Source: Streptomyces sp. TN58
GTDB lineage: Bacteria > Actinomycetota > Actinomycetes > Streptomycetales > Streptomycetaceae
Assembly: GCF_001941845.1 (NCBI RefSeq)
Contig: NZ_CP018870.1
Location: forward strand, 2,971,501-3,035,500
Reading direction: 5' to 3'
Length of the DNA: 64,000 bases
Under the pieces are notes generated by a model. That model was given only the letters and a program-made list of their open reading frames with translations. It was not told the DNA's origin and made no database searches. A program made the position numbers and the translations under genes. Below are positions 1-10,407 of the stretch, one piece after another; position 1 is the first letter of the stretch, and the number at the start of each line of letters is the position of its first letter.

Positions 1-471
1 ACGAAGCTGACGATCGTCTCCCCGGACGCCGGCCGTGTGCGCGTGGCGGACCGCTGGTGCGACCGGCTGGACGCGCCGCTGGCGATCGTGCACAAGCGCC
101 GCGACAAGGACGTCGCCAACCAGGTGACGGTCCACGAGGTCGTCGGCGAGGTCAAGGGCCGCGTCTGCGTCCTGGTCGACGACATGATCGACACCGGTGG
201 CACGATCTGCGCCGCGGCCGAGGCGCTCTTCGCGCACGGTGCGGAGGACGTGATCGTGACGGCGACGCACGGCATCCTGTCGGGCCCCGCGGCGGACCGC
301 CTGAAGAACTCCAAGGTGAGCGAGTTCGTCTTCACGAACACCCTGCCGGACCCGTCCGACCTGGAGCTGGACAAGATCACGGTGCTCTCGATCGCCCCGA
401 TGATCGCGCGTGCGGTGCGCGAGGTCTTCGAGGACGGTTCGGTGACGAGCCTCTTCGAGGAGCAGCAGTAG
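1..471 (+). CDS. prs: Ribose-phosphate pyrophosphokinase, C-terminal part (5' end outside window)
   Basis: The reading frame is open from base 1, so this is the last 156 residues of a longer protein. It makes PRPP from ribose-5-phosphate and ATP for nucleotide, His and Trp synthesis. The PRPP-binding loop VLVDDMIDTGGT is clear around residues 57-68 of the visible part, preceded by the typical AIVHKRRDKDVANQ stretch and followed by ATHGILSGPAADRL. The tail ends LFEEQQ. The order prs-rplY-pth is common in actinobacteria and supports the call. Only the start is missing, because of the window edge. Confidence 0.96.
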   Translation, partial: TKLTIVSPDAGRVRVADRWCDRLDAPLAIVHKRRDKDVANQVTVHEVVGEVKGRVCVLVDDMIDTGGTICAAAEALFAHGAEDVIVTATHGILSGPAADRLKNSKVSEFVFTNTLPDPSDLELDKITVLSIAPMIARAVREVFEDGSVTSLFEEQQ

Positions 472-491
472 TCGCTGCCGCGTAGATCCTT

Positions 492-521
492 TTGAAGTGC
501 GGCCTTCCCGCCGGGTAGACT
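492..521 (+). promoter_or_regulatory. HrdB/sigma70-type promoter for rplY
   Basis: TTGAAG (492-497) and TAGACT (516-521) are separated by 18 bases, close to the vegetative promoter consensus. The predicted transcript starts near 528 and gives rplY a leader of about 120 nt. An inverted repeat (494-509 with 540-554) flanks the -10 region, and the leader can fold a CCGCAC/GTGCGG hairpin at 546-563. No experiment is available. Confidence 0.7.
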
Positions 522-648
522 CATGAAGTTGCTCGGCGAGGGAGGCCGCACTTCTGTGTGCGGACACTCCGTTATCGACGCGCTCTTCGTAGCAGGCCGT
601 TCAGGCCGGGTGACTGTGTCCTTTTCCATCACCCCACGAGGAGTGAGC

Positions 649-1236
649 ATGTCCGAGGTCAAGCTTTCCGCCACCCTGCGCGACACCTTCGGCAAGGGTT
701 CCGCCCGCCAGGCCCGTCGTGACGCCCTGACCCCCGGTGTCATCTACGGCCACGGCACCGCCCCGAAGCACGTCAACGTCGAGGCCCACGGCCTGATGAT
801 GGCGCTGAAGACCCCGAACGTCCTGCTCTCCCTGGACATCGCGGGCGGCGGCAACGAGCTGGTCATCCCGAAGGCCGTGCAGCGCCACCCCCTCAAGCGC
901 ACCATCTCGCACGTCGACTTCCTGATCGTCAAGAAGGGCGAGAAGGTCGTCGTCGAGGTTCCCGTCGTGACCGAGGGCGACCTGGCCGCCGGCGGCAACC
1001 TGCTGGAGACCCTGCTGACCTCGATCTCCGTCGAGACCGAGGCCACCCACATCCCGACCGAGATCACCGTCTCCATCGAGGGCCTGGAGGCCGGCGCCAC
1101 CGTGCACGCCTCCGACCTGAAGCTGCCGGCCGGCACCGCTCTGGCCGTCGACGGTGAGACCGCCGTCCTGCAGGTCGTCGCCCCGCAGGCCGAGGAGCCG
1201 GCCGCCGACGCGGAGGCCGAGGGCGCCGAGGCCTGA
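649..1236 (+). CDS. rplY: 50S ribosomal protein L25 (general stress protein Ctc family)
   Basis: This 195-residue protein is a 5S rRNA-binding large-subunit protein of the longer two-domain CTC type. The N-terminal L25 domain (about 1-90) begins SEVKLSATLRDTFGKGSARQ-like and contains VIYGHG and HVDFLIV. The beta-rich C-terminal domain follows, then an acidic Ala/Glu tail (about 180-195). The ATG at 649 is chosen because ACGAGGAG lies just upstream; an in-frame upstream extension from 523 has no ribosome site. It is transcribed from its own promoter at 492-521 and ends at a strong hairpin at 1269-1305. Confidence 0.94.
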   Translation: MSEVKLSATLRDTFGKGSARQARRDALTPGVIYGHGTAPKHVNVEAHGLMMALKTPNVLLSLDIAGGGNELVIPKAVQRHPLKRTISHVDFLIVKKGEKVVVEVPVVTEGDLAAGGNLLETLLTSISVETEATHIPTEITVSIEGLEAGATVHASDLKLPAGTALAVDGETAVLQVVAPQAEEPAADAEAEGAEA

Positions 1237-1268
1237 GCCTCGCCCCTTCCTCTCAGCAGTTGCTGACC

Positions 1269-1305
1269 GACCGCCGTCCGGCTCCACTGGAGCGGGACGG
1301 CGGTC
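1269..1305 (+). terminator. Rho-independent-type terminator after rplY
   Basis: The left arm GACCGCCGTCC (1269-1279) pairs with GGACGGCGGTC (1295-1305), and the loop holds a smaller GGCTCC/GGAGC pairing. GTCTTCGTT follows. As usual in Streptomyces there is no long U tract. Confidence 0.75.
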
Positions 1306-1341
1306 GTCTTCGTTCCGGGCGGTACGGGTAAGGAGCTTTTG

Positions 1342-1932
1342 ATGTCGGACGACGCGGCGCCCTGGTTGATCGTGGGTCTGGGCAATCCGGGTGCGGAGTA
1401 TGCCGGGAACCGCCACAACATCGGGTTCATGGTGGTCGATCTGCTGGCGGAGCGGATCGGCGGGAAGTTCAAGGCGCACAAGGCGCGAGCGCAGGTGGTG
1501 GAGGGCCGGATGGGTCCGCCGGGGCCGGCGAACCGGCGGGTGGTGCTGGCGAAGCCGATGTCGTTCATGAACCTGTCGGGTGGCCCGGTGACGGCCCTGC
1601 GGGACTTCTACAAGGTGCCGTCGGAGCGGATCGTCGCCGTCCACGACGAGCTGGACATCGACTACCCGACGCTGCGTCTGAAGCTGGGCGGCGGGGACAA
1701 CGGGCACAACGGCCTGAAGTCCATGACGAAGTCGATGGGCGCGGACTACCACCGGGTGCGGTGCGGCATCGGGCGGCCCCCGGGCCGTATGCAGGTCGCG
1801 GACTTCGTGCTGAAGGACTTCTCCTCCACGGAGCGCAAGGAGCTGGACTGGTTCGTGGACCGGGCGGCGGACGCGGTGGAGTGCCTGGTGGCGGAGGGTC
1901 TGGAGCGCGCGCAGTCGGCGTACAACGGGTAG
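1342..1932 (+). CDS. pth: Peptidyl-tRNA hydrolase
   Basis: This 196-residue enzyme cleaves peptidyl-tRNA released from stalled ribosomes. The family signature [18 protein letters not shown] sits at residues 12-29 with catalytic His25. FMNLSGGPV, the HDELDID segment and [12 protein letters not shown] also match the family. The ATG at 1342 has AGGAG at 1331-1335; a TTG codon directly before it is less likely. It lies behind the rplY terminator but has the usual rplY-pth neighbourhood. Confidence 0.95.
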   Translation: MSDDAAPWLIVGLGNPGAEYAGNRHNIGFMVVDLLAERIGGKFKAHKARAQVVEGRMGPPGPANRRVVLAKPMSFMNLSGGPVTALRDFYKVPSERIVAVHDELDIDYPTLRLKLGGGDNGHNGLKSMTKSMGADYHRVRCGIGRPPGRMQVADFVLKDFSSTERKELDWFVDRAADAVECLVAEGLERAQSAYNG

Positions 1933-2089
1933 TGCGTCACGCATCTTCACAGGGGACAAGCAGCCCGGAGCAGGTCAGTTCGTGGCAAACGTGTACGCCT
2001 GGCTCTTGACCGGGGCGGTGTCGCGTCAGCATGCTTGCGCCGCCGCCCCCCATGGCCCCATGTTTCCCTCCCTCCCCAGAGGTGCCTCG

Positions 2090-2854
2090 ATGCTCCGTTC
2101 CCGTAAGCGCTGGGCGGCTGTTGCCACTGCGCTGCTCCTCTCCGCGTCCGCCGGCCCGGCGTTCGCCGCCGACTCCTACGAGGTGCCGCTGCACCAGGCG
2201 AAGGACCTGCCGATCTACGCGGCGCAGTTCAAGGGCAAGCCCGGCGAGACCTGCGCCTCCATACCCGCCACGAAGGACGGCTGGCACTTCATCGCGCCGG
2301 GCAGCCCCAACGAGGTCTCCTTCGTCAAGCTGACGGTGAAGTTCGAGCCGGGCGGCGAGCAGGTCATCACCACCTTCGGTCCTCCGAACGAGAACCACGC
2401 GTACGCGGCTTCGGAGCCCGGCGCGAAGCTGGTCTCCGCGGTCGCCCTGGTCGAGGGCACCACGGGCGGCGGCAAGAAGCTGGAGTGGTTCAACCTCTCG
2501 CACACCTGCCCGTCGACGGCGACCACCGAGCCGACGCCTTCGCAGTCCTCCACCACGCCGGCTCCGTCGACCTCGACCTCCGCTTCGACGTCGCCGAGCT
2601 CCAGCACGTCCGCTTCGCCGTCGGCGTCGGCTAGCACGAGCGCGAGCCCGTCGTCGTCGGGGAGCACGTCGCCCTCCTCGTCCCCGTCTTCTCCCGTTCC
2701 GTCCGCGTCGGCCTCGGGCGGTACGCCGGGTGGTGACCTGGCGAAGACCGGTTCGGACGCTCCGGTCGGGCTGCTCGCCACGCTGGCGGCCGCACTGGTC
2801 GCGGCCGGTGCGCTCCTGCTGGTCCGCCGCCGCAGGTCGGGCGCCGAGGGCTGA
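2090..2854 (+). CDS. Secreted sortase-anchored surface protein (LAXTG type), unknown function
   Basis: This 254-residue protein has a signal peptide (1-24; RSRKR, a hydrophobic core, then AFAAD). A compact domain (about 25-142) contains two Cys (CASIPATKDGWHF and SHTCPS) and an NEVSF-type beta-rich segment. A long Ser/Thr/Pro linker follows (about 143-215). The sorting signal at the C terminus is LAKTG, a hydrophobic helix and an RRRR tail, which fits Streptomyces class E sortase substrates. I chose the ATG at 2090, which starts directly at the signal peptide; the upstream in-frame extension looks non-coding. The role of the folded domain is not known to me. Confidence 0.85.
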   Translation: MLRSRKRWAAVATALLLSASAGPAFAADSYEVPLHQAKDLPIYAAQFKGKPGETCASIPATKDGWHFIAPGSPNEVSFVKLTVKFEPGGEQVITTFGPPNENHAYAASEPGAKLVSAVALVEGTTGGGKKLEWFNLSHTCPSTATTEPTPSQSSTTPAPSTSTSASTSPSSSTSASPSASASTSASPSSSGSTSPSSSPSSPVPSASASGGTPGGDLAKTGSDAPVGLLATLAAALVAAGALLLVRRRRSGAEG

Positions 2855-2870
2855 TCCTCCCGGTGACAGC

Positions 2871-2910
2871 AGAGGGGTCCCCCGCGCCGGTCGGTGCGGG
2901 GGACCCCTCT
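2871..2910. terminator. Bidirectional terminator between the surface protein and ppc
   Basis: AGAGGGGTCCCCCGC (2871-2885) and GCGGGGGACCCCTCT (2896-2910) form a perfect 15-bp stem with a 10-nt loop. It sits between two convergent genes, so it can serve both strands. Confidence 0.85.
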
Positions 2911-2930
2911 TGCGTGGGTGGGGCGGTGGG

Positions 2931-5699
<2,769 letters not shown>

Positions 5700-5960
5700 A
5701 GGTGCGGCTCCTTGCAGTGTTCGAGCGCTACTGGGCGGTGGGCTCCCGGCCGTACGCGGCGTGGACCCTCGGACTCCGTCCGGGGGACCGCCGCCGGTGA
5801 GGTGTGGCTCGGGCTGCCCGTGCGGACCGCGCTGTCCGACGGGGAACAGGATAGGTGTCCGACCCGTGTGCCTGGGCAAACGTCTCATAGGCCGAGTCGT
5901 CCGGGGTCGGCCGACCGGCGGGGGCGCGGGCGCACTCCGGTTGCCGTGGCCGCGCTCCTC

Positions 5961-5988
5961 TTGTCCCCGGCCCGGGCTTTGCCATACT
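5961..5988 (+). promoter_or_regulatory. Candidate promoter of the desaturase gene
   Basis: TTGTCC (5961-5966) and CATACT (5983-5988) are 16 bases apart. The -10 abuts the tandem repeat at 5988-6017, so a protein bound there would block transcription initiation. Confidence 0.5.
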
Positions 5989-6017
5989 TACGATGCCGTA
6001 GGTTACGGACCCGTAGG
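5988..6017. promoter_or_regulatory. Tandem operator-like repeat in front of the desaturase-TetR operon
   Basis: Two 15-base units lie head to tail: TTACGATGCCGTAGG (5988-6002) and TTACGGACCCGTAGG (6003-6017), identical at 12 of 15 positions. They contain nested palindromes, CCGTA-GGT-TACGG and TACGG-AC-CCGTA. The position just after the -10 and the co-transcribed TetR gene suggest an autoregulated repressor site. The link to that TetR is inference. Confidence 0.55.
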
Positions 6018-6068
6018 GTTTCGTGGCCGCGAGCCTGCCGACTTCCCTCACCCCCCAGGGGACCCTTC

Positions 6069-7049
6069 ATGACCACCAGTCCCGATCTGAAAGAGGGTGC
6101 GTCCGCGCCCTCCGAGACATCCGTGCCGTCCGCGACGCTGGGCGGCGAGAGCAAGCGGTCGATCGAGCAGATCGCGCTGCTCCTGTTCATCACCGTCCCC
6201 TTCGTGGCGCTGCTGGCGGCGGTGCCGCTGGCGTGGGGCTGGGGGGTGAGCTGGCTGGACCTGGGCCTGATGGTGTTCATGTACTTCCTGGCCTGCCACG
6301 GGATCACCATCGGCTTCCACCGCTACTTCACGCACGGGTCCTTCAAGGCGAAGCGGCCGCTGCGCATCGTGCTCGCGGTGATGGGTTCGATGGCGGTGGA
6401 GGGTCCGCTGGTGCGGTGGGTGGCCGACCACCGCAAGCACCACAAGTTCTCGGACCACGAGGGCGACCCGCATTCGCCGTGGCGGTTCGGTGAGACGGTG
6501 CCGGCGCTGATGAAGGGCCTGTGGTGGGCGCACATCGGCTGGCTGTTCGACGAGGAGCAGACCGATCAGCAGAAGTACGCCCCGGACCTGATCAAGGATC
6601 CGGCCATCCGGCGGATCTCGCGGGACTTCATCTTCTGGACGATCTTCTCGCTGGCGATTCCGCCGCTGGTGGGCGGCCTGGTGACGATGTCGTGGTGGGG
6701 GGCGTTCACGGCGTTCTTCTGGGGCTCGCTGGTGCGGGTGGCGCTGCTGCACCATGTGACGTGGTCGATCAATTCGATCTGTCACGCGGTGGGCAAGCGG
6801 CCGTTCAAGTCCCGGGACCGGTCGGGCAACGTGTGGTGGCTGGCGGTGCTGTCGTGCGGCGAGTCGTGGCACAACCTGCACCACGCCGATCCGACGTCGG
6901 CCCGGCACGGGGTGCTGCGGGGGCAGGTCGATTCCAGTGCGCGGCTGATCCGCTGGTTCGAGCAGCTGGGGTGGGCCACTGACGTGAGGTGGCCGTCCGC
7001 GGCCCGTATCGACGCCCGACGCAGGGAAAACCGGCCGAACGCGGCATGA
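6069..7049 (+). CDS. Acyl-CoA (delta-9 type) fatty acid desaturase
   Basis: This 326-residue integral membrane di-iron desaturase introduces a double bond into acyl chains. The three histidine boxes are H84-RYFTH, H121-RKHH and HNLHH at about 267-271. Membrane helices lie near 34-58, 63-82, 98-118 and two more around 195-240. The ATG at 6069 has AGGGGAC upstream; the very long open frame running back over ppc is a GC-bias artefact. Its TGA overlaps the ATG of the next gene, so the TetR is translationally coupled. The operator-like repeat at 5988-6017 suggests control by that TetR. Confidence 0.93.
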   Translation: MTTSPDLKEGASAPSETSVPSATLGGESKRSIEQIALLLFITVPFVALLAAVPLAWGWGVSWLDLGLMVFMYFLACHGITIGFHRYFTHGSFKAKRPLRIVLAVMGSMAVEGPLVRWVADHRKHHKFSDHEGDPHSPWRFGETVPALMKGLWWAHIGWLFDEEQTDQQKYAPDLIKDPAIRRISRDFIFWTIFSLAIPPLVGGLVTMSWWGAFTAFFWGSLVRVALLHHVTWSINSICHAVGKRPFKSRDRSGNVWWLAVLSCGESWHNLHHADPTSARHGVLRGQVDSSARLIRWFEQLGWATDVRWPSAARIDARRRENRPNAA

Positions 7050-7717
7050 TGGGGGGCGTGGCGATCGACGGCGGTACCAGCAGCGACAAGCCCAGGCGTG
7101 GCCGCCGGGTGCGGATGACGGGCGCGGAGCGGCGCCAGCAGTTGCTGGACATCGGCCGGGCCCTGTTCGCGGAGAAGGGTTTCGAGGGCACGTCGGTGGA
7201 GGAGATCGCGGCGAAGGCCGGGGTGTCCAAGCCGGTGGTGTACGAGCACTTCGGCGGCAAGGAGGGGCTGTACGCGGTCGTCGTGGACCGGGAGATGCGC
7301 CAGCTGCTGGACGGGGTGACGGGCGCGCTGACGGCGGGGCATCCGCGGGAGCTGCTGGAGCAGGCGGCGTTCGCACTGCTGGACTACATCGAGTCGTACA
7401 CGGACGGTTTCCGGATCCTTGTGCGGGATTCGCCGGTCGCGCAGTCGACGGGTACGTTCGCGTCGCTGATCAGCGACATCGCCACGCAGGTCGAGGACAT
7501 CCTGGGGCTGGAGTTCAAGGCCCGCGGTTTCGATCCGAAGCTGGCGCCGCTGTACGCGCAGGCGCTGGTCGGGATGGTGGCGCTGACGGGCCAGTGGTGG
7601 CTGGACGTGCGCAGGCCGAAGAAGGCCGAGGTGGCGGCGCATCTGGTGAACCTGGCGTGGCACGGGCTGGACGGCCTGGAGTCGAAACCGCAGCTGGTGG
7701 GACGCCGCAAGAGCTGA
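7046..7717 (+). CDS. TetR-family regulator, coupled to the desaturase
   Basis: This 223-residue protein has an N-terminal HTH (about 26-72) with GTSVEEIAAKAGVSKPVVYEHFGGKE, typed here only in part: GTSVEEIAAKAGVSK then PVVYEHF. A helical ligand domain follows. The ATG at 7046 overlaps the desaturase stop (ATGA); a second ATG at 7049 is possible. Being in one operon with a desaturase suggests it senses an acyl-CoA or fatty acid and represses its own operon through the 5988-6017 repeat. The ligand cannot be told from sequence. Confidence 0.9.
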   Translation: MMGGVAIDGGTSSDKPRRGRRVRMTGAERRQQLLDIGRALFAEKGFEGTSVEEIAAKAGVSKPVVYEHFGGKEGLYAVVVDREMRQLLDGVTGALTAGHPRELLEQAAFALLDYIESYTDGFRILVRDSPVAQSTGTFASLISDIATQVEDILGLEFKARGFDPKLAPLYAQALVGMVALTGQWWLDVRRPKKAEVAAHLVNLAWHGLDGLESKPQLVGRRKS

Positions 7718-7734
7718 CGTCCCCTGCGGCGTGG

Positions 7735-7772
7735 CGTCGCCCCGCCACCGGTGGTCCGGCGGCGGGGCGACG
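7735..7772. terminator. Bidirectional terminator between TetR and VOC genes
   Basis: CGTCGCCCCGCC (7735-7746) pairs perfectly with GGCGGGGCGACG (7761-7772) around a 14-nt loop, between convergent genes. Confidence 0.75.
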
Positions 7773-7784
7773 CGGCTCCGCGTC

Positions 7785-8162
7785 TCAGTGGCCGGGCTGC
7801 GCTTCGTACGGTTCCAGGAATTCGAGCCGGTTGCCGACGGGGTCCTCGGAGTAGAAGCGGCGGTGGCCCGGCAGGTTCTCGTCCCAGACGACCTTGGCGC
7901 CGCGCTCCTCCAGTCTGTGCGCGTACTCCTCGATGCCGGTCACCCGCAGGCCGGGGTGCGCCTTGCGGGCGGGCCGGAAGTCGTCCTCGACGCCGAGGTG
8001 CAGCTGTACGGGTCCGGCGGCGAACCAGCAGCCTCCGCGGGCGGCGAGAACGGGCGGTTTGGGGATCTCGGTCATGCCCAGTACGTCGGTGTAGTAGGCG
8101 CGCAGCCGGTCCTCCGAGTTCGGCGGTGCGGCGAGTTGCACGTGGTCGACGGCGGTGAGCAC
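7785..8162 (-). CDS. VOC (glyoxalase/bleomycin resistance-like) protein
   Basis: This small 125-residue protein has one betaalphabetabetabeta-type VOC module. It begins LTAVDHVQLAAPP and later contains YYTDVLGM, GVQLHLGVEDDF-like metal-site regions (PVQLHLGVE) and the closing FYSEDPVGNRLEFLEP with the C-terminal Glu ligand. The substrate is not evident. The GTG at 8162 has GGGAGG upstream and lies two bases after the stop of the methyltransferase gene, so the two form an operon. Confidence 0.82.
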   Translation of the reverse strand: MLTAVDHVQLAAPPNSEDRLRAYYTDVLGMTEIPKPPVLAARGGCWFAAGPVQLHLGVEDDFRPARKAHPGLRVTGIEEYAHRLEERGAKVVWDENLPGHRRFYSEDPVGNRLEFLEPYEAQPGH

Positions 8163-8164
8163 GG

Positions 8165-9022
8165 TCAGGCCTCCCTGCGGGCTACGGCGAAGATCCTTCG
8201 GAACGGGAAGACGGTTCCGCGCGGCCCGCTCGGGTAGGCCGCGCGCAGCCGGTCGCGGTATTCGGTGAGAAAGGCGTCGACGGCTTCGCGGTCGTCGCCG
8301 AGGGCGGTGAGAACGGGTCGCAACGCTGTGCCCTTGACCCACTCCAGCACGGGGTCGGGGCCGTGGAGAAGCTGGTGGTAGGTGGTTTCCCAGACATCGG
8401 CGGTGCAGCCCAGCGCGGTGAACCGGGCGAGGTATTCGGCGGGTTCGAGGAGGTGGATGTAGCGCGCGCCGTGTCCGGCGAGGCGGGAGCGCCAGCGCGG
8501 GGTGTCGCACTGCTCGGCGAGCAGGGCGTGGCTGGGGGCGGTGAAGTTGCCGGGGATCTGGAAGGCGAAGGTGCCGCCGGGGCGCAGGCCGTTGATCCAG
8601 GTGCCGAAGGAGCCGGGGTGGCCGGGGACCCACTGGAGGGCCGCGTTGGAGACGATCAGGTCGTAGGGCTCTTCGGGAAGCCAGTCGGCGATGTCGCCGC
8701 GGCGGAAGTCGAGGCTGCCGCCGCCGGCGGTGGGGCCGGCGTGCTGGTCGGTGGCGCGCTGGAGCATCTCAGGGGAGAGGTCGAAGCCGGTGATGGCGGC
8801 CTCGGGCCAGCGGGTGGCGAGGAGTTCGGTGACGTTGCCGGGGCCGCAGCCGAGGTCGGCGATGCGGGCGGGCCGGTTGGGGAGTTCGGGTATGCGGGCG
8901 AGCAGGTCGAGGAAGGGCCGTGTGCGGTGGCCCGCGTGCCGGAGGTACTGCTGGGGGTCCCAGGTGGGTGCGGACGGCGCGGTGGACGTGGGGGTCCCTG
9001 CACGCGCGGTATCGGAATACAT
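8165..9022 (-). CDS. tam: SAM-dependent methyltransferase, trans-aconitate 2-methyltransferase type
   Basis: This 285-residue protein is a class I methyltransferase. Motif I ADLGCGPGN is at 55-63, followed by the GFDLSPEML acidic loop and YDLIVSNAALQWVPGH, which is characteristic of Tam enzymes. YLRHAGHRTRPFLDLL at the N terminus also fits. Tam methylates trans-aconitate, an inhibitor of aconitase. The ATG at 9022 has GGGAGG seven bases upstream. It is divergent from a MarR gene, and a MarR-type palindrome lies between them, so it may be the regulated partner. Confidence 0.82.
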   Translation of the reverse strand: MYSDTARAGTPTSTAPSAPTWDPQQYLRHAGHRTRPFLDLLARIPELPNRPARIADLGCGPGNVTELLATRWPEAAITGFDLSPEMLQRATDQHAGPTAGGGSLDFRRGDIADWLPEEPYDLIVSNAALQWVPGHPGSFGTWINGLRPGGTFAFQIPGNFTAPSHALLAEQCDTPRWRSRLAGHGARYIHLLEPAEYLARFTALGCTADVWETTYHQLLHGPDPVLEWVKGTALRPVLTALGDDREAVDAFLTEYRDRLRAAYPSGPRGTVFPFRRIFAVARREA

Positions 9023-9102
9023 GTTCGAGCCTCCCTGCTGGCGGGGCGGTCGGAAGCGGAATCTGTTCCGGCCCCCTCCATGCCCCATGCTCACTTCATT
9101 TA

Positions 9103-9120
9103 TATCTCGATGTCAAGATA
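9103..9120. promoter_or_regulatory. MarR-type operator palindrome
   Basis: TATCTCGATGTCAAGATA is an imperfect 18-bp dyad in the common MarR-operator style of actinobacteria, lying between the divergent tam and marR-type genes. Related half-sites (TCGAGATA at 9128-9135) follow. Assignment to the adjacent MarR protein is inference. Confidence 0.6.
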
Positions 9121-9170
9121 CTTGTGATCGAGATACTCGGTATGAAGAGACTTCACATCGACAGATCCCT

Positions 9171-9184
9171 TACACTGAGCGGCA
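9171..9184 (+). promoter_or_regulatory. -10 element and leaderless start of the MarR gene
   Basis: TACACT (9171-9176) lies seven bases before the ATG at 9184, and no ribosome site is visible. This spacing places the transcription start at or next to the start codon. Confidence 0.5.
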
Positions 9185-9681
9185 TGGAGGACGAGGTCGA
9201 CCGACTGGTGGCGGCATGGCGGCGGGAGCGCCCTGACCTCGACGTGGAACCGCTTGAGGTCCTGAGCCGCGTGAGCAGGCTCGCGCGCCATCTCGACCGT
9301 GCCCGCAGGCTGGCCTTCTCCGAGCACGGCCTGGAGCCCTGGGAGTTCGACGTCCTGACGTCGCTGCGACGCGCGGGCGCCCCCTACCAGCTCTCCCCCG
9401 GCCAGTTGCTGACCCAGACCCTCGTCACCTCCGGCACCATGACCAACCGTATCGACCGGCTCGCCAAGAAGGGCCTCGTCGAGCGGCTCCCGGACCCCAA
9501 CGACCGCCGCGGGGTCCTGGTGCGGCTCACCCCCGAGGGCCGGGACCGCGCCGACCAGGCCCTCGCCGGGCTGCTGGCCCAGGAACGGGCCATCCTGGCC
9601 CAGCTCTCGCATAGCCAGCGCGGCGATCTCGCCGGACTGCTACGCCAGTTGACCGCTCCGTTCGACAACATCCCCGGCTAG
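9184..9681 (+). CDS. MarR-family transcriptional regulator
   Basis: This 165-residue protein has a winged helix with the recognition helix in QTLVTSGTMTNRIDRLAKKGL and the wing in PDPNDRRGVLVRLTPEGR, both classical MarR features (about 75-120). The N-terminal dimer helix carries LEVLSRVSRLARHLDRARR. The start at 9184 is supported by a -10 seven bases before it. Its last 42 bases overlap the convergent response-regulator gene. It likely controls itself and the divergent tam-VOC operon through the palindrome at 9103-9120. Confidence 0.9.
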   Translation: MEDEVDRLVAAWRRERPDLDVEPLEVLSRVSRLARHLDRARRLAFSEHGLEPWEFDVLTSLRRAGAPYQLSPGQLLTQTLVTSGTMTNRIDRLAKKGLVERLPDPNDRRGVLVRLTPEGRDRADQALAGLLAQERAILAQLSHSQRGDLAGLLRQLTAPFDNIPG

Positions 9682-10407
9682 GTCGGCGGGTCGTACGCCG
9701 GCCCGCCGGGCCAGGGCCACCGCGGCCAGGGTGGAGTGCACGCCGAGCTTGCCGAGCACGTTCTGCATGTGCGTGCGGACGGTGTGCGGGGACAGGAACA
9801 GTCTGGCCGCCACGTCCTTGCGGCCCAGCCCGGCCACCATGCAGCGCAGCACCTCGTGTTCGCGCGGGGTGAGGGACTCCACGAGCCGTTCGCTGTCCGT
9901 ACGGTGCTTGCGCGCCGCGGTCAGTTCGCGGAGCACTCCGGTGAGCAGGGCGGGCGGGAGGTGCGTCTCCTCCCGCAGCACCCCGCGGACGACGGCCAGC
10001 AGGCGCGAGAGCGAGCAGTCCTTGGCCACCCAGCCCGAGGCACCCGCCTGCAGGGCGAGGGCGGCCCGGCGCGGCTCGTCGCGCTCGGCGAGGACGACCG
10101 TACGGACCCCGGGATGGGCGGCCCGTACTCCGGCCACGAGCGTGATGCCGTCCGCGGCGGGCGGCGGCGGCCCGGCCCCCGGCTCCCGCCGGCCCGGCAC
10201 GGCCCCGGGGGCGGCGCCGAGGTCGGCGTCGACCAGCAGGACGTCGAAGCGGCGGCCCTCGGCCACCGCGCGTTCGAGGCAGCGCAGCGCGGCGGGGCCG
10301 CTGCCGGCCGCGGACACGTCCACGTCCGGCTCGGCCGCGAGCGCGGCTGCGAGCGATTCGGCGAAGATGCGGTGATCGTCGACGACGAGAACCCGGATAC
10401 GAACCAC
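9640..10407 (-). CDS. LuxR/NarL-type response regulator (orphan)
   Basis: This 255-residue protein has a receiver domain (1-150) with acidic pocket D10-D11, phospho-acceptor D60 in VLLVDADLG, and the switch Lys in GWVAKDCS. A proline-rich insert (about 65-88) follows the phospho-acceptor. The C-terminal LuxR HTH contains LTPREHEVLRCMVAGLGRKDVA and the helix SPHTVRTHMQNVLGKLGVHS. No kinase gene is near. The GTG at 10407 starts directly at the receiver; only a weak GGGGG ribosome site is seen. Its 3' end overlaps the MarR gene by 42 bases in convergent orientation. A paralogous regulator lies beyond galE. Confidence 0.88.
   Translation of the reverse strand: MVRIRVLVVDDHRIFAESLAAALAAEPDVDVSAAGSGPAALRCLERAVAEGRRFDVLLVDADLGAAPGAVPGRREPGAGPPPPAADGITLVAGVRAAHPGVRTVVLAERDEPRRAALALQAGASGWVAKDCSLSRLLAVVRGVLREETHLPPALLTGVLRELTAARKHRTDSERLVESLTPREHEVLRCMVAGLGRKDVAARLFLSPHTVRTHMQNVLGKLGVHSTLAAVALARRAGVRPADLAGDVVERSGQLA

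Larger units (their letters stand above)
5700..6068. other. Divergent intergenic region, ppc / desaturase
   Basis: This 369-base stretch holds the promoters of two divergent genes. On the + side I see a candidate promoter and a tandem operator-like repeat (5988-6017). The ppc side shows no convincing -10/-35 by eye. No credible ORF or RNA was seen. Confidence 0.6.
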
